From: Gari tellinella
Taxonomy: Eukaryota > Mollusca > Bivalvia > Cardiida > Psammobiidae
Length of the DNA: 64,000 bases
Direction of reading: 5' to 3'
Assembly: GCA_922989275.2 (NCBI GenBank)
Contig: OV277863.1
Coordinates: 48,342,999 to 48,406,998 of the forward strand
The notes under the pieces are model-generated. The model searched no databases and was not told the origin of the DNA. It saw nothing but the letters and a program-made list of their open reading frames with translations. Shown here piece by piece: positions 31,476 to 40,957 of the stretch (position 1 is the stretch's first letter; each line of letters opens with the position of its first letter). Position numbers and translations under genes: made by a program.

Positions 31476-31801
31476 GCGCGCATGGAAGGCTCGATCAAAA
31501 GGGGATACCTATAGCTCAAATCAATATGTCACTAATTGGAGACCAATCTATGTTCTCGAAGAGAAATAATGGTCGGCTGACAACTCACATTATCTAAATT
31601 GAGTTTACTGTAAACACAAGTGAATATCGTTTCTACTCTGAATAAAATGCAAATTTTAGGAGTATAGAATGGATATTCTCGGAAGGTAAATTTCCTGTTA
31701 GATTTAATTTTTCTTGTTCGACAAAATATAGTACTGTTTACGTCATTTAACTCTTATGTCATGATATCGTTTAATTTGGTTTTTTTTCTTGTTTTACTTA
31801 A

Positions 31802-32024
31802 TTAACCCTTTCCTCCGTGAAATCCGAAATGGACGATTTTAGTTTTCAATTTAGTTTATTAAATATGTCAAAATGACAAACAGTGTAAACCCTGATCAGA
31901 GGGCTCCTTAAGGAGCCCTCTGATCAGGGTCTACACTGTTTGCATATGACAAGTGTACTCCTCACAGATATGATGTTTGTAAATGACGCGTATGTATATG
32001 CGTGACTAGGCTTCAAAGAGTTAA
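31802..32024 (+). mobile_element. Family F palindromic MITE (TTAA)
   Basis: TTAACCCTTTCCTCCGTG to GCTTCAAAGAGTTAA. Core at 31877-31942 is a 66-bp even palindrome (GATCAGAGGGCTCCTT, apex TTAA) with one or two mismatches. Its outer stem CAAACAGTGTA links it to core I although the inner stem is a different sequence. Confidence 0.85.
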
Positions 32025-32191
32025 AACCATTAACATGACTGTTAAATAGTTTGGATCATAATCAGACATCAAGACACTATACGTAAAGGTCATTTACTCA
32101 GGCTTGTTTTTGAAGGGGGCACATACTTTAATACAGTACTAAGAAATGTTTCTGGTGTTATTATACGTAACTCATGTTTTCTAATTTCATG

Positions 32192-32440
32192 TACAGAGGA
32201 TAAACGTTATTCGTTCCCGTATAAATGCAAACGAAACGCAACCACATCACAATAAAACGAAGAAATATAATCTTTTCTACAATTCTGACTAGTCATGTAA
32301 ATCTGAGTGGCACTCAGTTTGGAGCCTGATCAGACGCCGGGTTACCCGGCATCTGATCAGGCTCCAAGCTGTTTGCATTGGAAATAACAGTTTTAGCGTA
32401 AACGCGTTTATTGGGAAACAATAACGTTTTCTCCACTGTA
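32192..32440 (-). mobile_element. Family A MITE, diverged
   Basis: TA-CAGAGGATAAACGTTATT to ACGTTTTCTCCACTG-TA. AAACGAAACGCAACC replaces the A1 motif. Core nearly perfect with no A1 mismatch. Confidence 0.8.
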
Positions 32441-32559
32441 ACTGGCAATATTGACATAAATTAATTGAAGCTTTGGTTATTAAATCATTTGGAATTTCTT
32501 AAATTATGAATCACATAGATGTATCAACTTCATTATACATGTATATTAATCCAGTAAAG

Positions 32560-32760
32560 TTAGCATTTAAACTACGGCGCCAAAGGGCGGCTTTGCAAAC
32601 AGTTTGTTCCATGCAAATGTATTGTAATACAATTTATCTTTACGTAATCATGTAAAGACTAAGTTGACAAATTCAGCAACAAGGGATAGGCAAACGGTTT
32701 GGATCCTGATCAGACACTGTGTGTCGATGGGTCTGATCTGATTCCAAAATGATAGATTAA
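32560..32760. repeat. Decayed B core(s)
   Basis: GCGCCAAAGGGCGGCTTTGC at 32578 resembles the B4 flank. GGCAAACGGTTTGGATCCTG at 32689 faces GTCTGATCTGATTCC with a CTGTGTGTCG apex. Confidence 0.45.
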
Positions 32761-32890
32761 TTTAGCACTGTGTACCAATTTGTTACGTTTTTCAACCCTT
32801 AAATGGATTGGACTCAATTGAAAAATGTTATTTTCAATTTGTAGTATCAATGGTGAATGAGATGGCCTTAACATGAATATTTGTAACAGC

Positions 32891-33094
32891 TACAGTGGAG
32901 AATCTGTTATTCTTTCCCGTTTAAACTTTTTGACAATTCTGATAAATCATCTTTATTTTGGTGGCAAACAGTTTGGAGCCTGATCAGACGCCGGGTTACC
33001 CGGCGTCCGATCTGGCTCCAAACTGTTTGCACCGCAAATAATAGTTTTAGCGTAAACGCGTTTATTGGGAAAGAATTACAGATTCTCCACTGTA
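32891..33094 (-). mobile_element. Family A1 MITE with internal deletion
   Basis: TA-CAGTGGAGAATCTG to CAGATTCTCCACTG-TA, only 204 bp. About 46 bp (the AAACGTACGCAAACGC block and ACGTAGAAAAG) are missing between GTTTAAA and CTTTTTGAC, while TIRs and core are intact. Confidence 0.88.
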
Positions 33095-33279
33095 AATGGA
33101 ATAAAAGTAATTCAGACTTGCAAGTGTTTCAAAAGAAAAACGGTTTAACAAACTAACTAATCATTATCACATTGAATAAATCATAAAAAAAGCTTCATGC
33201 TTATAGTTGTCTACACTGTTTGCAATTACTCTCCCATAATTGTCTCAAGGGACTGGGGATGTGTAAATGCCTGGAGTGT

Positions 33280-33526
33280 TTAACCCTTTCCTCCCTAAAA
33301 CTTTTAATGGTCAATTCCAGTTTCCATTTTAGTCTAGTCCATTTCTGACTTTTAAGGGTTGTTTTTGTCAATGTTTGGCATTATGACAAACAGTGAAGAC
33401 CCTGATCAGAGGGCTCCTTTCGGAGCCCTCTGATCTGGGTCTTCACTGTTTGCATAGGACAAGTTATTCACATGTACACTTTATGAAAAGGACGCCTATA
33501 TGCGGGACTAGGGTTCAAAGGGTTAA
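33280..33526 (+). mobile_element. Family F palindromic MITE (TTAA), well preserved
   Basis: TTAACCCTTTCCTCCCTAAA to GGGTTCAAAGGGTTAA. Core at 33387-33452 (CAGTGAAGACCCTGATCAGA, apex CTTTCGG). Flanks hold TAGTCCATTTCTGACTTTTA and GACGCCTATATGCGGG. Confidence 0.88.
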
Positions 33527-33538
33527 GGAACATTATTA

Positions 33539-33842
33539 GTAAAGTCGAACCTCTATTACTCGAGCTCTCTTAACCCTATCACGATCAAGTTATGGGGAGA
33601 GTTTTACCCCTTCACCGCTTTATTGTCGTCTGCTTCATTATTGTTGTCTGTAAGACACGCTTCAAAGTTACATTAAAGGTTGTATGGTTTGATAAATATC
33701 GATAAGACGTCGCGTTACCCAAACTGTTTGCAAAAACGCTTTATGGCGTCAATGATAGAGAAATAGTGAGTACGTACATACAAAAGTTTTAAACGTGCTT
33801 CAGTCGCGTTTTAACTTTGTAATACGGGTAAGTTCGATTCAA
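33539..33842. mobile_element. Family J remnant split by a B element
   Basis: GTCGAACCTCTATTACTCGA before the B copy, and AGTTTTAAACGTGCTTCAGTC with CGCGTTTTAACTTTGTAATA after it, match J's end and palindrome. Confidence 0.5.
33570..33770 (+). mobile_element. Family B2 MITE with most of the core lost
   Basis: TTAACCCTATCACGATC, ATTGTCGTCTGCTTCATT, AAATATCGATAAGACGTCGC, then CCCAAACTGTTTGCAAAAAC: the left arm and apex are gone. Ends in AATGATAGAG without TTAA. Confidence 0.65.
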
Positions 33843-34090
33843 CCCTTTGAGTCCTAGTCGCGCATATACATATGAGCCATGCCATGACAAAACCAGCCTA
33901 TTGTACAGACCGAGCACCGGTGCCATCCAAGACTCTGTGTCTAAGTTTGGTCTACACTGCCAAATAATGTATATAATATAGCTACATAAAATGTGGGTGT
34001 CTACAATGTAGCAGCGGATGACCTTGATCTACACTGTTTGCAATACAATTAGGCAGGTTTTGTCATGGTACGGCTCATATCCTTTTACAA
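33839..34090 (+). mobile_element. Family M element with inner inverted repeat
   Basis: TCAACCCTTTGAGTCCTAGT resembles the inverse of F's right end. TATGAGCCATGCCATGACAA at 33871 is mirrored by TTGTCATGGTACGGCTCATA ending at 34080. The interior holds GGTCTACACTGCC and GATCTACACTGTTTGC. A second, partial copy is at the right edge of the window. Confidence 0.6.
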
Positions 34091-34099
34091 CAACACTTT

Positions 34100-34355
34100 A
34101 TGTCTAAAGCTTTAATTCCTGCAACAAAGTCTGCTTAAAATGTCGTCTGGTGTTTTTCTCATAGTTACTAATTGGACCTTTTTACAGAAGAAATATAATG
34201 GCGAGTGATAAACACGCGACGTCTGATCTTGAATCAAGCTGTTTGCAAATGTTAGCCGATTCAAAACATTCCCTGCCTATAAAAACTCCCTACGGACAAC
34301 ACACACACTCTTGGTCTCCCATTGATGAGTGTTGTTGTAGAGAGGGATCACTGTA
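34100..34355 (+). mobile_element. Family E element, left end and core reduced
   Basis: AAGTCTGCTTAAAATGTCGTC, AATGGCGAGTGATAAACACG, one arm (GACGTCTGATCTTGAATC), ACTCCCTACGGACAACAC and the right TIR GTTGTAGAGAGGGATCACTG-TA. Confidence 0.65.
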
Positions 34356-34379
34356 GTGTACATGAGAATAGTTCACTTG

Positions 34380-34460
34380 TTCGACGCAAACAGTAATCAC
34401 TCAGATAAGAGAGCTCCGAAAGGAGCTCTCTGATCAGAGTCTGCACTGGTAGTCTAAACT
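34380..34460. repeat. F/G-type palindrome
   Basis: GACGCAAACAGTAATCACTC ... AGAGAGCTCCGAAAGGAGCTCTCT ... GAGTCTGCACTGG; the inner 24 bp are a perfect GAGAGCTCC stem. Flanking ends not found. Confidence 0.55.
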
Positions 34461-34710
34461 TGTCATTTTATCCGGGAGGAATGGAATCTTACTTTCGTAG
34501 TTCAAGTCCCAGTAGAAAGTGCGAATCATCAATGTATTATTTTGCTTTGGTAAGTTTGAGCGACGTTTTCTAGGGTGGATCAAGTATTTTTTGGCCGAGT
34601 CTAGAAGTCATTGTTTCTATAAAGGACAAGCTATATGGGTGTTTCTATATCCCGCGGGTTTTCAATATACCCTGTCAATACACGGGTCAAGATTATCAAA
34701 ATGAATGTTA
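34461..34710. other. Unassigned DNA
   Basis: A 61-codon plus-strand frame from 34519 is not recognised. No splice support. Confidence 0.35.
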
Positions 34711-35027
34711 TGCAGTGCTCCCTCTCTACAACAACACCCGATGGGAGACAAAGAGTGTGTGTGTGTGTTTTTGGGAGGGAGTTGTTTTAGGGAAAGACAT
34801 TGACTTACATATGCAAACAACTTGAATGCAGATCAATCGCCGCGTAACGCGGTGTTTGACAGAATTCAAGCTGTTTGTCACTCGTTATAATGGTTTTTTT
34901 TTGGTCAAAATGTCCAATATGTGTTTTTGTCAAAAGGTCCAATATGTTGCTTTAAGAAAAACTGCAGACGACAAGGTATGTCATAATGTCTTGATTGGGG
35001 AACAGCGGCTAGAGTTGTTGTAAGGAG
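34711..35027 (+). mobile_element. Family E palindromic MITE
   Basis: TGCAGTGCTCCCTCTCTAC, CGATGGGAGACAAAGAGTG, core at 34814-34877 (GAATGCAGATCAATCGCCGC), CTGCAGACGACAAGG, and right end AGAGTTGTTGTAAGGAG. A (GT)n run of about 14 bp is inside the left TIR region. Confidence 0.7.
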
Positions 35028-35189
35028 TCAAACCTTCTAGTCAAAATTAAGTTGACAAGAGGGTTATAACCAGAAGACAAATACGCTTCTTTAACTCTTG
35101 AAACACTAAGTTACTCTTGTGGGTTATTATGTTCCCTTGTGAATCACTTTAGTAACAAAAACAAGAACCAGTCTACTTAGAATTCTGAT

Positions 35190-35320
35190 CTTAGTTTGCA
35201 AACAGTGTAGACCCAGAGCAGATGGACCCTATAGGCTATTGTTGTTGATTCGTTTTAACGTCTCTCCCGAGTTATCTTCGTCTCTCGACTAAACTATGGT
35301 GGGGGATCCTATAGGCAAAA
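35190..35320. repeat. Decayed F/G core
   Basis: TTTGCAAACAGTGTAGACCC, AGAGCAGATGGACCCTATAG; the second arm is not recognisable. Confidence 0.4.
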
Positions 35321-35404
35321 GTCATGACTACATTTAAACAGGTGATGTCCATAAAGGTGTTGACAGAGTTATATCCACCTACCTTATGACACGCACCCGT
35401 TCCA

Positions 35405-36320
35405 GGGCCGGATCCAGAAACTTTTCAGTTAGGGGGGGGGGGGGGGGGGGGCACAGGAGGGGAGGGTATGGGAGGTGTATAAACTTGCATTAAAAAGTGG
35501 TGCATTCTGAGGGCATTCTAAGAAGAATGTAACGTCGATAGAATGATGTAAATACCCCCAATGAAACACCCAAAAAAGTGGTTTCATAAGACAAAGAGAA
35601 GATAAAATCATAATCTGGAGAAATTTTTAATAGCTTTATCTCCATTCTCAGAAATCTATTACTTTACACCATGGTCATGCAAAGATTTTCATCAGTGCAT
35701 TCAAAACACAGGCTCAACTGATCTCAATGCAAAAAGTTGGAAAAAAGTAGGAGTTTTTCAAGTGGAAAAGTAGGAAACAGGAGGAATAAATACAAAACAC
35801 CACATGGAGTCATCTTGCTCATATAAAAGTAAGTAATCAGCAATTTTGAGTTAAAGACATTCTCACCCAAAGCCAATTTATTCTTTGGTTATAATTTATT
35901 CAACAGGCCGAAGATGCGATCCAACATGTTTAAGGGGGTGGGGAGAGGGATACTCCCCCTGGAAAATTTTGAAATCAAGCGCTTCATTTTCTGCATTCTG
36001 GGCCATACTGAGGGTGCTTGAAGACTTGTTAGGCAAAAGGTAGGAATAGTGGGAGGTTTTGGTAAAAAATAGGAAAAAGTAGGAAGGTGATCAAAAAGTT
36101 TGAAAATAGTAGGAAAAGTAGGAAAAAGTAGGAAAGGTTGAAGGTCTGAAAACAGGTAAAATACTAACATAAATCTATGTAAAAAATCGACTCAGAATAT
36201 TTTTTTATGTAATCATTCTATGGTGAAAGGTTGTCATCCAGCCATTAATCTCTAACCTTACCCCTCCTATTCATATGCACACTGTTACTAGGGGGGGGGG
36301 GTCTTGGGGCATGCCCCCTT
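35405..36320. repeat. Poly(G)-containing interspersed repeats
   Basis: GGGCCGGATCCAGAAAC leads to 20 G at 35432-35451. GGGGGAGTATCCC-type blocks lie near 35940, a (GTAGGAAAA)n run at 36040-36140, and an 11-G run at 36291 followed by GGGGCATGCCCCC. TGCATTCTGAGGGCATTC (35500) and TGCATTCTGATGGGAG (36362) suggest two copies. I recall GGCCCGGATCCAGGGG repeats as common in marine invertebrates. Confidence 0.55.
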
Positions 36321-36427
36321 CTCCCACCCCCTGGAAAAATTTATTGCCAGATGATCAATGGTGCATTCTGATGGGAGTTTTTTCGCATTCAAAATAGGGG
36401 AGCACCCTGGTCCTACATGCATGAGTT

Positions 36428-36774
36428 CAGGGCTTTTTTACCTTCTATAATAGAGGCCGACCTTCGGTGACTTCCCAATTGCAAAAAGCCTCTTTTTTTA
36501 CCAAATTTTGGTGGAGAATTTCCCCAAAAATATTTTTTTCTATTTCAATTTTTGTTCTATTCAATTTACCAGTTTCTCTTTATTGTTAAATCGTTTTATT
36601 TTCTGGTTTTAAATTGATGAAACTTTCTATTTGCTGTAAGTAAGTAGACTTCCATTCAGTTTTTTGGAAGTCAGTCTACTTTTCCCAATTTGGTTTAAAA
36701 TCTCGCTTACATTTCCCAAACGGAAAGGCCAGGGCCCCTTCCCAAATTTTGGAAAAAGGCCCTGGAGTTAATTG
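36428..36774. mobile_element. Possible TIR element with CAGGGC(C)TTTTT ends
   Basis: CAGGGCTTTTTTACC at 36428 and its inverse GGAAAAAGGCCCTG at 36761-36774. A subterminal CCAAATTTTGG-like palindrome is near both ends. Interior T-rich. No ORF. Confidence 0.5.
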
Positions 36775-36929
36775 GGTATTATTCATCATCTAGTTAGGCA
36801 TTCAAAAATGCCTTTGCTTTTTGTTACCCTTAGTATTTTAATTTTGGATATACAGGCCTGTAGGATATGCAATTTGGGGGCACAGGCTTGGGCATAGCTA
36901 GACAATTTTGTGTACGCGCTGAATGCTTT

Positions 36930-37020
36930 TCGCACAAATAATAATTCAGGCCAGCTTGGGCGGGGGGGGGGGGGACACGTGACCCCTGTGCCCCGGTAAA
37001 TCCGTGCCTGCGTTCACGCA
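36930..37020 (-). repeat. Poly(G) repeat, inverse orientation
   Basis: GCAGGCACGGATTTACCGGG on the minus strand followed by a 13-C run (plus-strand G at 36962-36974). Resembles the block at 35405 in reverse. Confidence 0.5.
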
Positions 37021-37089
37021 CAAACTAATATAACAGTGTTAAACACATGATTCAAATTTTAACTAAAAAGAAGACTTATTGATTTTACA

Positions 37090-37212
37090 AACTACAGGTG
37101 ACAGCTGAAAGGAGCTTTCTGTTTTACTGTCACATTGCTTTCAGCAGTCATCTGCCTTAAAAACTAATAGTTATAACAATTTAGTGGTCCTTAGAGAGAG
37201 GGTTTACTGAAT
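37090..37212 (+). mobile_element. Family D element, left part missing
   Basis: ACAGGTGACAGCTGAAAGGAG, CTTTCTGTTTTACTGTCAC, AGCAGTCATCTGCCTTAAA and right end AGAGAGAGGGTTTACTG. Only a short left arm survives. Confidence 0.6.
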
Positions 37213-37233
37213 AATTTTGCTTTTTTTCTTCAG

Positions 37234-37300
37234 AAGAACTTCATTTGTAAACTCCCAGGTGTGAGGTCAGAAACGATGGGAGAGGCAGAGGCGCCACCAC
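37234..37300 (+). other. Possible short exon with a start codon
   Basis: A pyrimidine tract with TTTTTTTCTTCAG ends at 37233 (acceptor) and GTGAGTATT starts at 37301 (donor). Between them are 67 bp with ATG at 37276 followed by eight open codons, MGEAEAPP, leaving one base for the next exon (phase 1). The composition is GC-richer than its surroundings. It could be the first coding exon of a host gene whose other exons lie outside the window, or chance; no partner exon was found in the window. Confidence 0.3.
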
Positions 37301-37351
37301 GTGAGTATTCTCAGCAAGATAAAGTTGCAACATTAGTTTTCATGGTCCACT

Positions 37352-37475
37352 GTTACATGTATAAACCGTCGCCCTATGATTAAAAAGCGTTTCAGATGAA
37401 TCTGAGATCGTTCACATGCTTCAAACGCTTGACTGTGATCTCAGACTCATCTCAAACGCTTTATGATCGGAGGAC
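37352..37475. repeat. Family H palindrome, one copy
   Basis: AAAGCGTTTCAGATGAATCT pairs with ATCTCAGACTCATCTCAAAC; arms about 45 bp, degenerate in the centre. Confidence 0.6.
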
Positions 37476-37499
37476 AATGTTTGACTGGAATAAAACTTA

Positions 37500-37743
37500 C
37501 TTCAGCGGAGTACACGTTATTCTTTCGTTATAAGCGCGTTTATGCTAAAACTTTATGCCCATTGCACTATATTTGGAAACTGATCAAACGCCGGGTCACA
37601 CGGCTTCTGATAAGGCTCCACACTGTCTGACACTTATTATAGAATAGTCAAAATTGTCAAGAGTTGTAACTTTCTACATTTTGTTACATTAATTTTGCGT
37701 CAAGTTTTGTTTAACTGGAAACAATAGCGTTTTCTTCATTGTA
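37500..37743 (+). mobile_element. Family A MITE, strongly diverged
   Basis: CAGCGGAGTACACGTTATTC to GCGTTTTCTTCATTGTA. AAGCGCGTTTATGCTAAAAC is kept. The left core arm has lost CAAACAG. Confidence 0.65.
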
Positions 37744-37765
37744 GTAATACACATGTAATGCTATG

Positions 37766-38015
37766 TACAGTGGAGAATCTGTTATTCTTTCCCAATAAAC
37801 GCGTTTACGCTAAAACTATTATTTGCAGTGCAAATAGTTTGGAGCCAGATCAGACGCCGGGTAACCCGGCGTCTGATCAGGCTCCAAACTGTTTGCCACC
37901 AAGATAAACAAGAATTATCAGAATTGTCCAAAAGTTGTTCTTTTCTACGTTTTAGTGCTTTGCGTTTGCGTACGTTTGCGTTTAAACGGGAAAGAATAAC
38001 AGATTCTCCACTGTA
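37766..38015 (+). mobile_element. Family A1 MITE, young
   Basis: Complete, TA borders, A.A core mismatch. It ends exactly where the next E element begins, sharing the TA. Confidence 0.92.
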
Positions 38016-38350
38016 CAGTGCTCCCTCTCTACAAAAACACCCGATGGGAGAAAAAGTTTGTATGTGTTGTTCGGAGGGAGTTGTTCTAGGGAGGATAATT
38101 GGCTTACACATACATGTACAAATAGCTGGAATCAATATCTGATCTGAATTGAAGCTGTTTGTCATGCGTTATTATGTCATTTTCTCTCAAAATGTCAGAT
38201 ATGTGACTTTGATAAAAATAGCAGACGACAATTTTAATAAGACGACATTGAAGGCGTGAAAAGGTTCGACATAATGTCTTGTTTGGGGAACACTGACAAG
38301 CGTTGTTGTTCGGAGGGCCGTTATGGGGAGGGAAACTTGTACCAGCAATC
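38014..38350 (+). mobile_element. Family E MITE, core eroded
   Basis: TA-CAGTGCTCCCTCTCTAC, CGATGGGAGAAAAAG, a weak core (AATAGCTGGAATCAATATCT...AATTGAAGCTGTTTG), TAGCAGACGACAATT, TTGTTGTTCGGAGGG; right TIR not clean. Confidence 0.65.
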
Positions 38351-38398
38351 AGCCTCCTCTTTAAGTTTTCCCCACGAGTGCACAAGCTTTAACCATTT

Positions 38399-38618
38399 AC
38401 TCCATAGACCGTTTCTAGTATTGAATATAGGAGACCGCTTAAAGAAGGTCGTAAGTAAAGCAGTATGCGCATCGAAGCGCATTCTGCTCTGCTTTCAGTC
38501 TGATTTAAGCTACAATCTGCTGCATCACAGAAACTATTTCTTATGATACATATTTATGAGTTAGAACTATTTTCTTCAATGTAGAAATAAAATATGGTAC
38601 ATATGGGATAAGAAGGTG
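38399..38618 (+). mobile_element. Family C MITE
   Basis: TTAACCATTTACTCCATAG, core II at 38438-38509 with apex GCGCATCGAAGCGC and several mismatches, then TTCTTCAATGTAG. Right TTAA not seen. Confidence 0.7.
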
Positions 38619-38872
38619 AAATAATATGGAAAAGCCTATCTTATCAAAAGTAAACATTAGCAAGCATTGGAGACAATACTGAGACGCCGAACGGAAGAAC
38701 AAGCATACAGTTCAATTACTATATGCTTTCAAAGCTGGCTTTGGTATCATAAAAGTGAAGCTTCATTTTTATTGTGATCATTAAGAAGTGTAAACGGTGT
38801 TTAATTTCTTATCTATTGTCACCCTCTAAAACCTTTATTGACCTGTGATGTAGGGCTATAGAACATTGTTTA

Positions 38873-39123
38873 TACAGTGGAGAAGGCCTTATTTTTTCCC
38901 GTTCAAACGCAAACGAAACGCAAAATGTAAATCAATAAAATATAGAAAATGACAACATTTGGACAATTTTGATGACTTGTTTTTATCTGAGTAGCAAACA
39001 GTTTTGAGCCTGATCAGACGCCGGGTTACCCGTCGTCTAATCAGGCTCCGCACTGTTTGCATTGGAAATAATAGTTTAGCGTAAACGCGTTTATGGAGAA
39101 ACAATAATGTTTTCTCCACCGTA
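38873..39123 (-). mobile_element. Family A MITE, diverged
   Basis: TA-CAGTGGAGAAGGCCTTATT to TGTTTTCTCCACCG-TA. Core apex GGGTTACCC with four mismatches. Confidence 0.8.
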
Positions 39124-39789
39124 GTAAATCCACTATCTTTGAGGATGAATAAAATTGTCTCGTTTTGAATATATCGAGACATTAAATAATGCCATATCTT
39201 AATGTCCTCTATTGTATTTGCTGGTGCTTGCTGCTTGGAGATTATTTCCACCAAAGTGCTATGGTTCTTTGTTTGTTAGTTTTATCAATAAAAGGGCAAT
39301 GGCATCCAAGTCATTAACGGATATCGGAGAGATGATAAAACCAAGCTATGGAACCTTCTGAGGTCGTGTGATCAGTGGACTATAGAAACGTCATACAAGA
39401 CATATTCAGTAACCGGCATGTAACCATTTATGCATGGACGTTGCATCTGAACTGTCCCTGTATTATTGCTTGAGGGTAAACTAAGAACACTACATCCTTT
39501 GTTCATACAGAAAAATATGTTTTGATATAGCAAATAGTGCAGACCCTAAGAGACGCCGAGGTGGGTTAATGTTTTTGAATTCTCCAATTTACATAGATAT
39601 ACATCTTTAGGCTATTCAAGTGAAATGTACAGTTTGGTTGTCTAAATTTATGTCCATTCCTGCTTACTTCTGGCAAATTAGACGTCCCCGAGAGAGAGAA
39701 GCGGATACAGGGGAACGCTTTTTTCGATAGAATCTTCGAGTTCTTTTGCATGCCAAGTGTATAGCACTGATACATTGTACATTGGACCT
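39124..39789. other. Unassigned DNA
   Basis: One core fragment near 39535 (GCAAATAGTGCAGACCC...GACGCCGAG). No gene supported. Confidence 0.4.
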
Positions 39790-39799
39790 ATGTTGAAAG

Positions 39800-39895
39800 T
39801 TTCGTCCGAAGGACTTGGTCCGGCTGGGGTTCGAACTCGAGATCCCTGGAATGATAATTTACGGCGTCTTCACTAGACCATGGTCCGACGGTGAC
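39800..39895 (-). repeat. tRNA-like SINE head
   Basis: On the minus strand GGACCATGGTCTAGTGAAG resembles a tRNA D-arm with box A, and GAGTTCGAACCCC (39827-39839) is an excellent box B, about 35 bp downstream. The intervening sequence does not give a canonical anticodon arm that I can fold with confidence, so I read it as a tRNA-derived SINE or decayed tRNA. Confidence 0.5.
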
Positions 39896-40095
39896 AAATG
39901 CAATTATCCAGTTAAACATTTGACAGCCTTGTCCCCCAAAACCGAAAGTTTGTAAACCGCAAACTCCATTCTCAGTCCAAAACATGTTCACCACAAAGTG
40001 AACGTCCTCTAAGAACAGTAGGTTGTTTAATGCACAACTCCTAAAGAAGTTATCACAAGCTAAAACATGTTTTGCACGACATCAATGCCACCAGT

Positions 40096-40128
40096 GGGGT
40101 GAGTGGGGTGGGTGGGGGGTGGGGGGTT
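40096..40128 (+). repeat. G-rich tract with quadruplex potential
   Basis: Runs of 3-6 G separated by T, A or TGA (GGGGTGGGTGGGGGGTGGGG). Four or more G-runs within 33 bp. Confidence 0.75.
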
Positions 40129-40440
40129 GAATACACCCTCTGCCCGAACTGGCAGAGTGGTAAGACCCATCAATAACATATACATACACATCGGCGCTAT
40201 ATGACCAGTGTATCGCAGTGCCGTAAAACCCAAATCAATCATTTCAGGACATCAAATTTAATTATTTTGAATGAATGCTGAATCTCTCTTAAAACCTGAA
40301 AATTTATTTATAGCCCCGGAACAGTTCATTTTTTTTTAAAGTTAAGCAATCAGTAACAAGAAAACTCTTTTTGCACATTGATTATAAATGTACACATATC
40401 TGATGCAATCTGTTTCTTCGAACTGTGGCTCATGTCGAAT

Positions 40441-40957
40441 TTAACCGCTTCCCTGTCATTAACCCTTTACCTGATAGCATTGTTTCTAGTATTGCAGATG
40501 TGTGACTACTTAAAGCAGGTTGAAAGTAAAGCAGAATGCGCCCTAAGGCGCATTCTGCTTTACTTTCAGCCTGCTTTAAGCTATTAACTGCTAGAATAAG
40601 GAAAGTATTAAATATGACACATATTCATTACGGTATAACTTGGAACTATTTTCTTCAGCGGATGAATAAAATGAATGTGCTAAAAGGCGCTTCTATAAGG
40701 GAAAGGGTTAAGACATCAATGTTAAACAATTGTCTTCTGCTTTTAATTCTCAGATTTAGATTTTAGTTATTTTGGCTTAAGAAATATTGAAATGAGTGTC
40801 AAACAATGTGTATCCTGATATAGAGACACCGCGTGATTCGGCATCTGTCCAAATCCAAAATGTTTGCTAATGGTTGGATCCTGACAGGACGCTGCGTGAA
40901 GCTACGTCTGATTAGAATCCAAACATTTGTACTCGGGCTACGGCAAGGAAATGTTAA
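40441..40957 (+). mobile_element. Family B element with duplicated core, split by a C element
   Basis: TTAACCGCTTCCCTGTCA at 40441, then the C element, then GACATCAATGTTAAACAATT, GTCTTCTGCTTTTAATTC and AATATTGAAATGAGTG. Two successive core-I palindromes follow (about 40800-40864 and 40869-40929), then ACTCGGGCTACGGCAAG and TTAA at 40954-40957. Confidence 0.7.
40459..40711 (+). mobile_element. Family C MITE nested in a B element
   Basis: TTAACCCTTTACCTGATAGC to GGGAAAGGGTTAA. Core II at 40509-40580, 72 bp with one mismatch and a perfect apex GCGCCCTAAGGCGC. Flanked by a TTAA duplication inside B's CATGACGTCA-equivalent region. Confidence 0.9.

Noticed and set aside
37782..38165. 127-codon minus-strand frame through an A1 and an E element
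   Set aside because: Covers the palindrome and TIR of MITEs; the same peptide appears at many A1 copies.
39800..39895. Functional tRNA gene
   Set aside because: Box A and box B are good but I cannot fold a convincing anticodon arm and acceptor stem; a SINE head is more likely.
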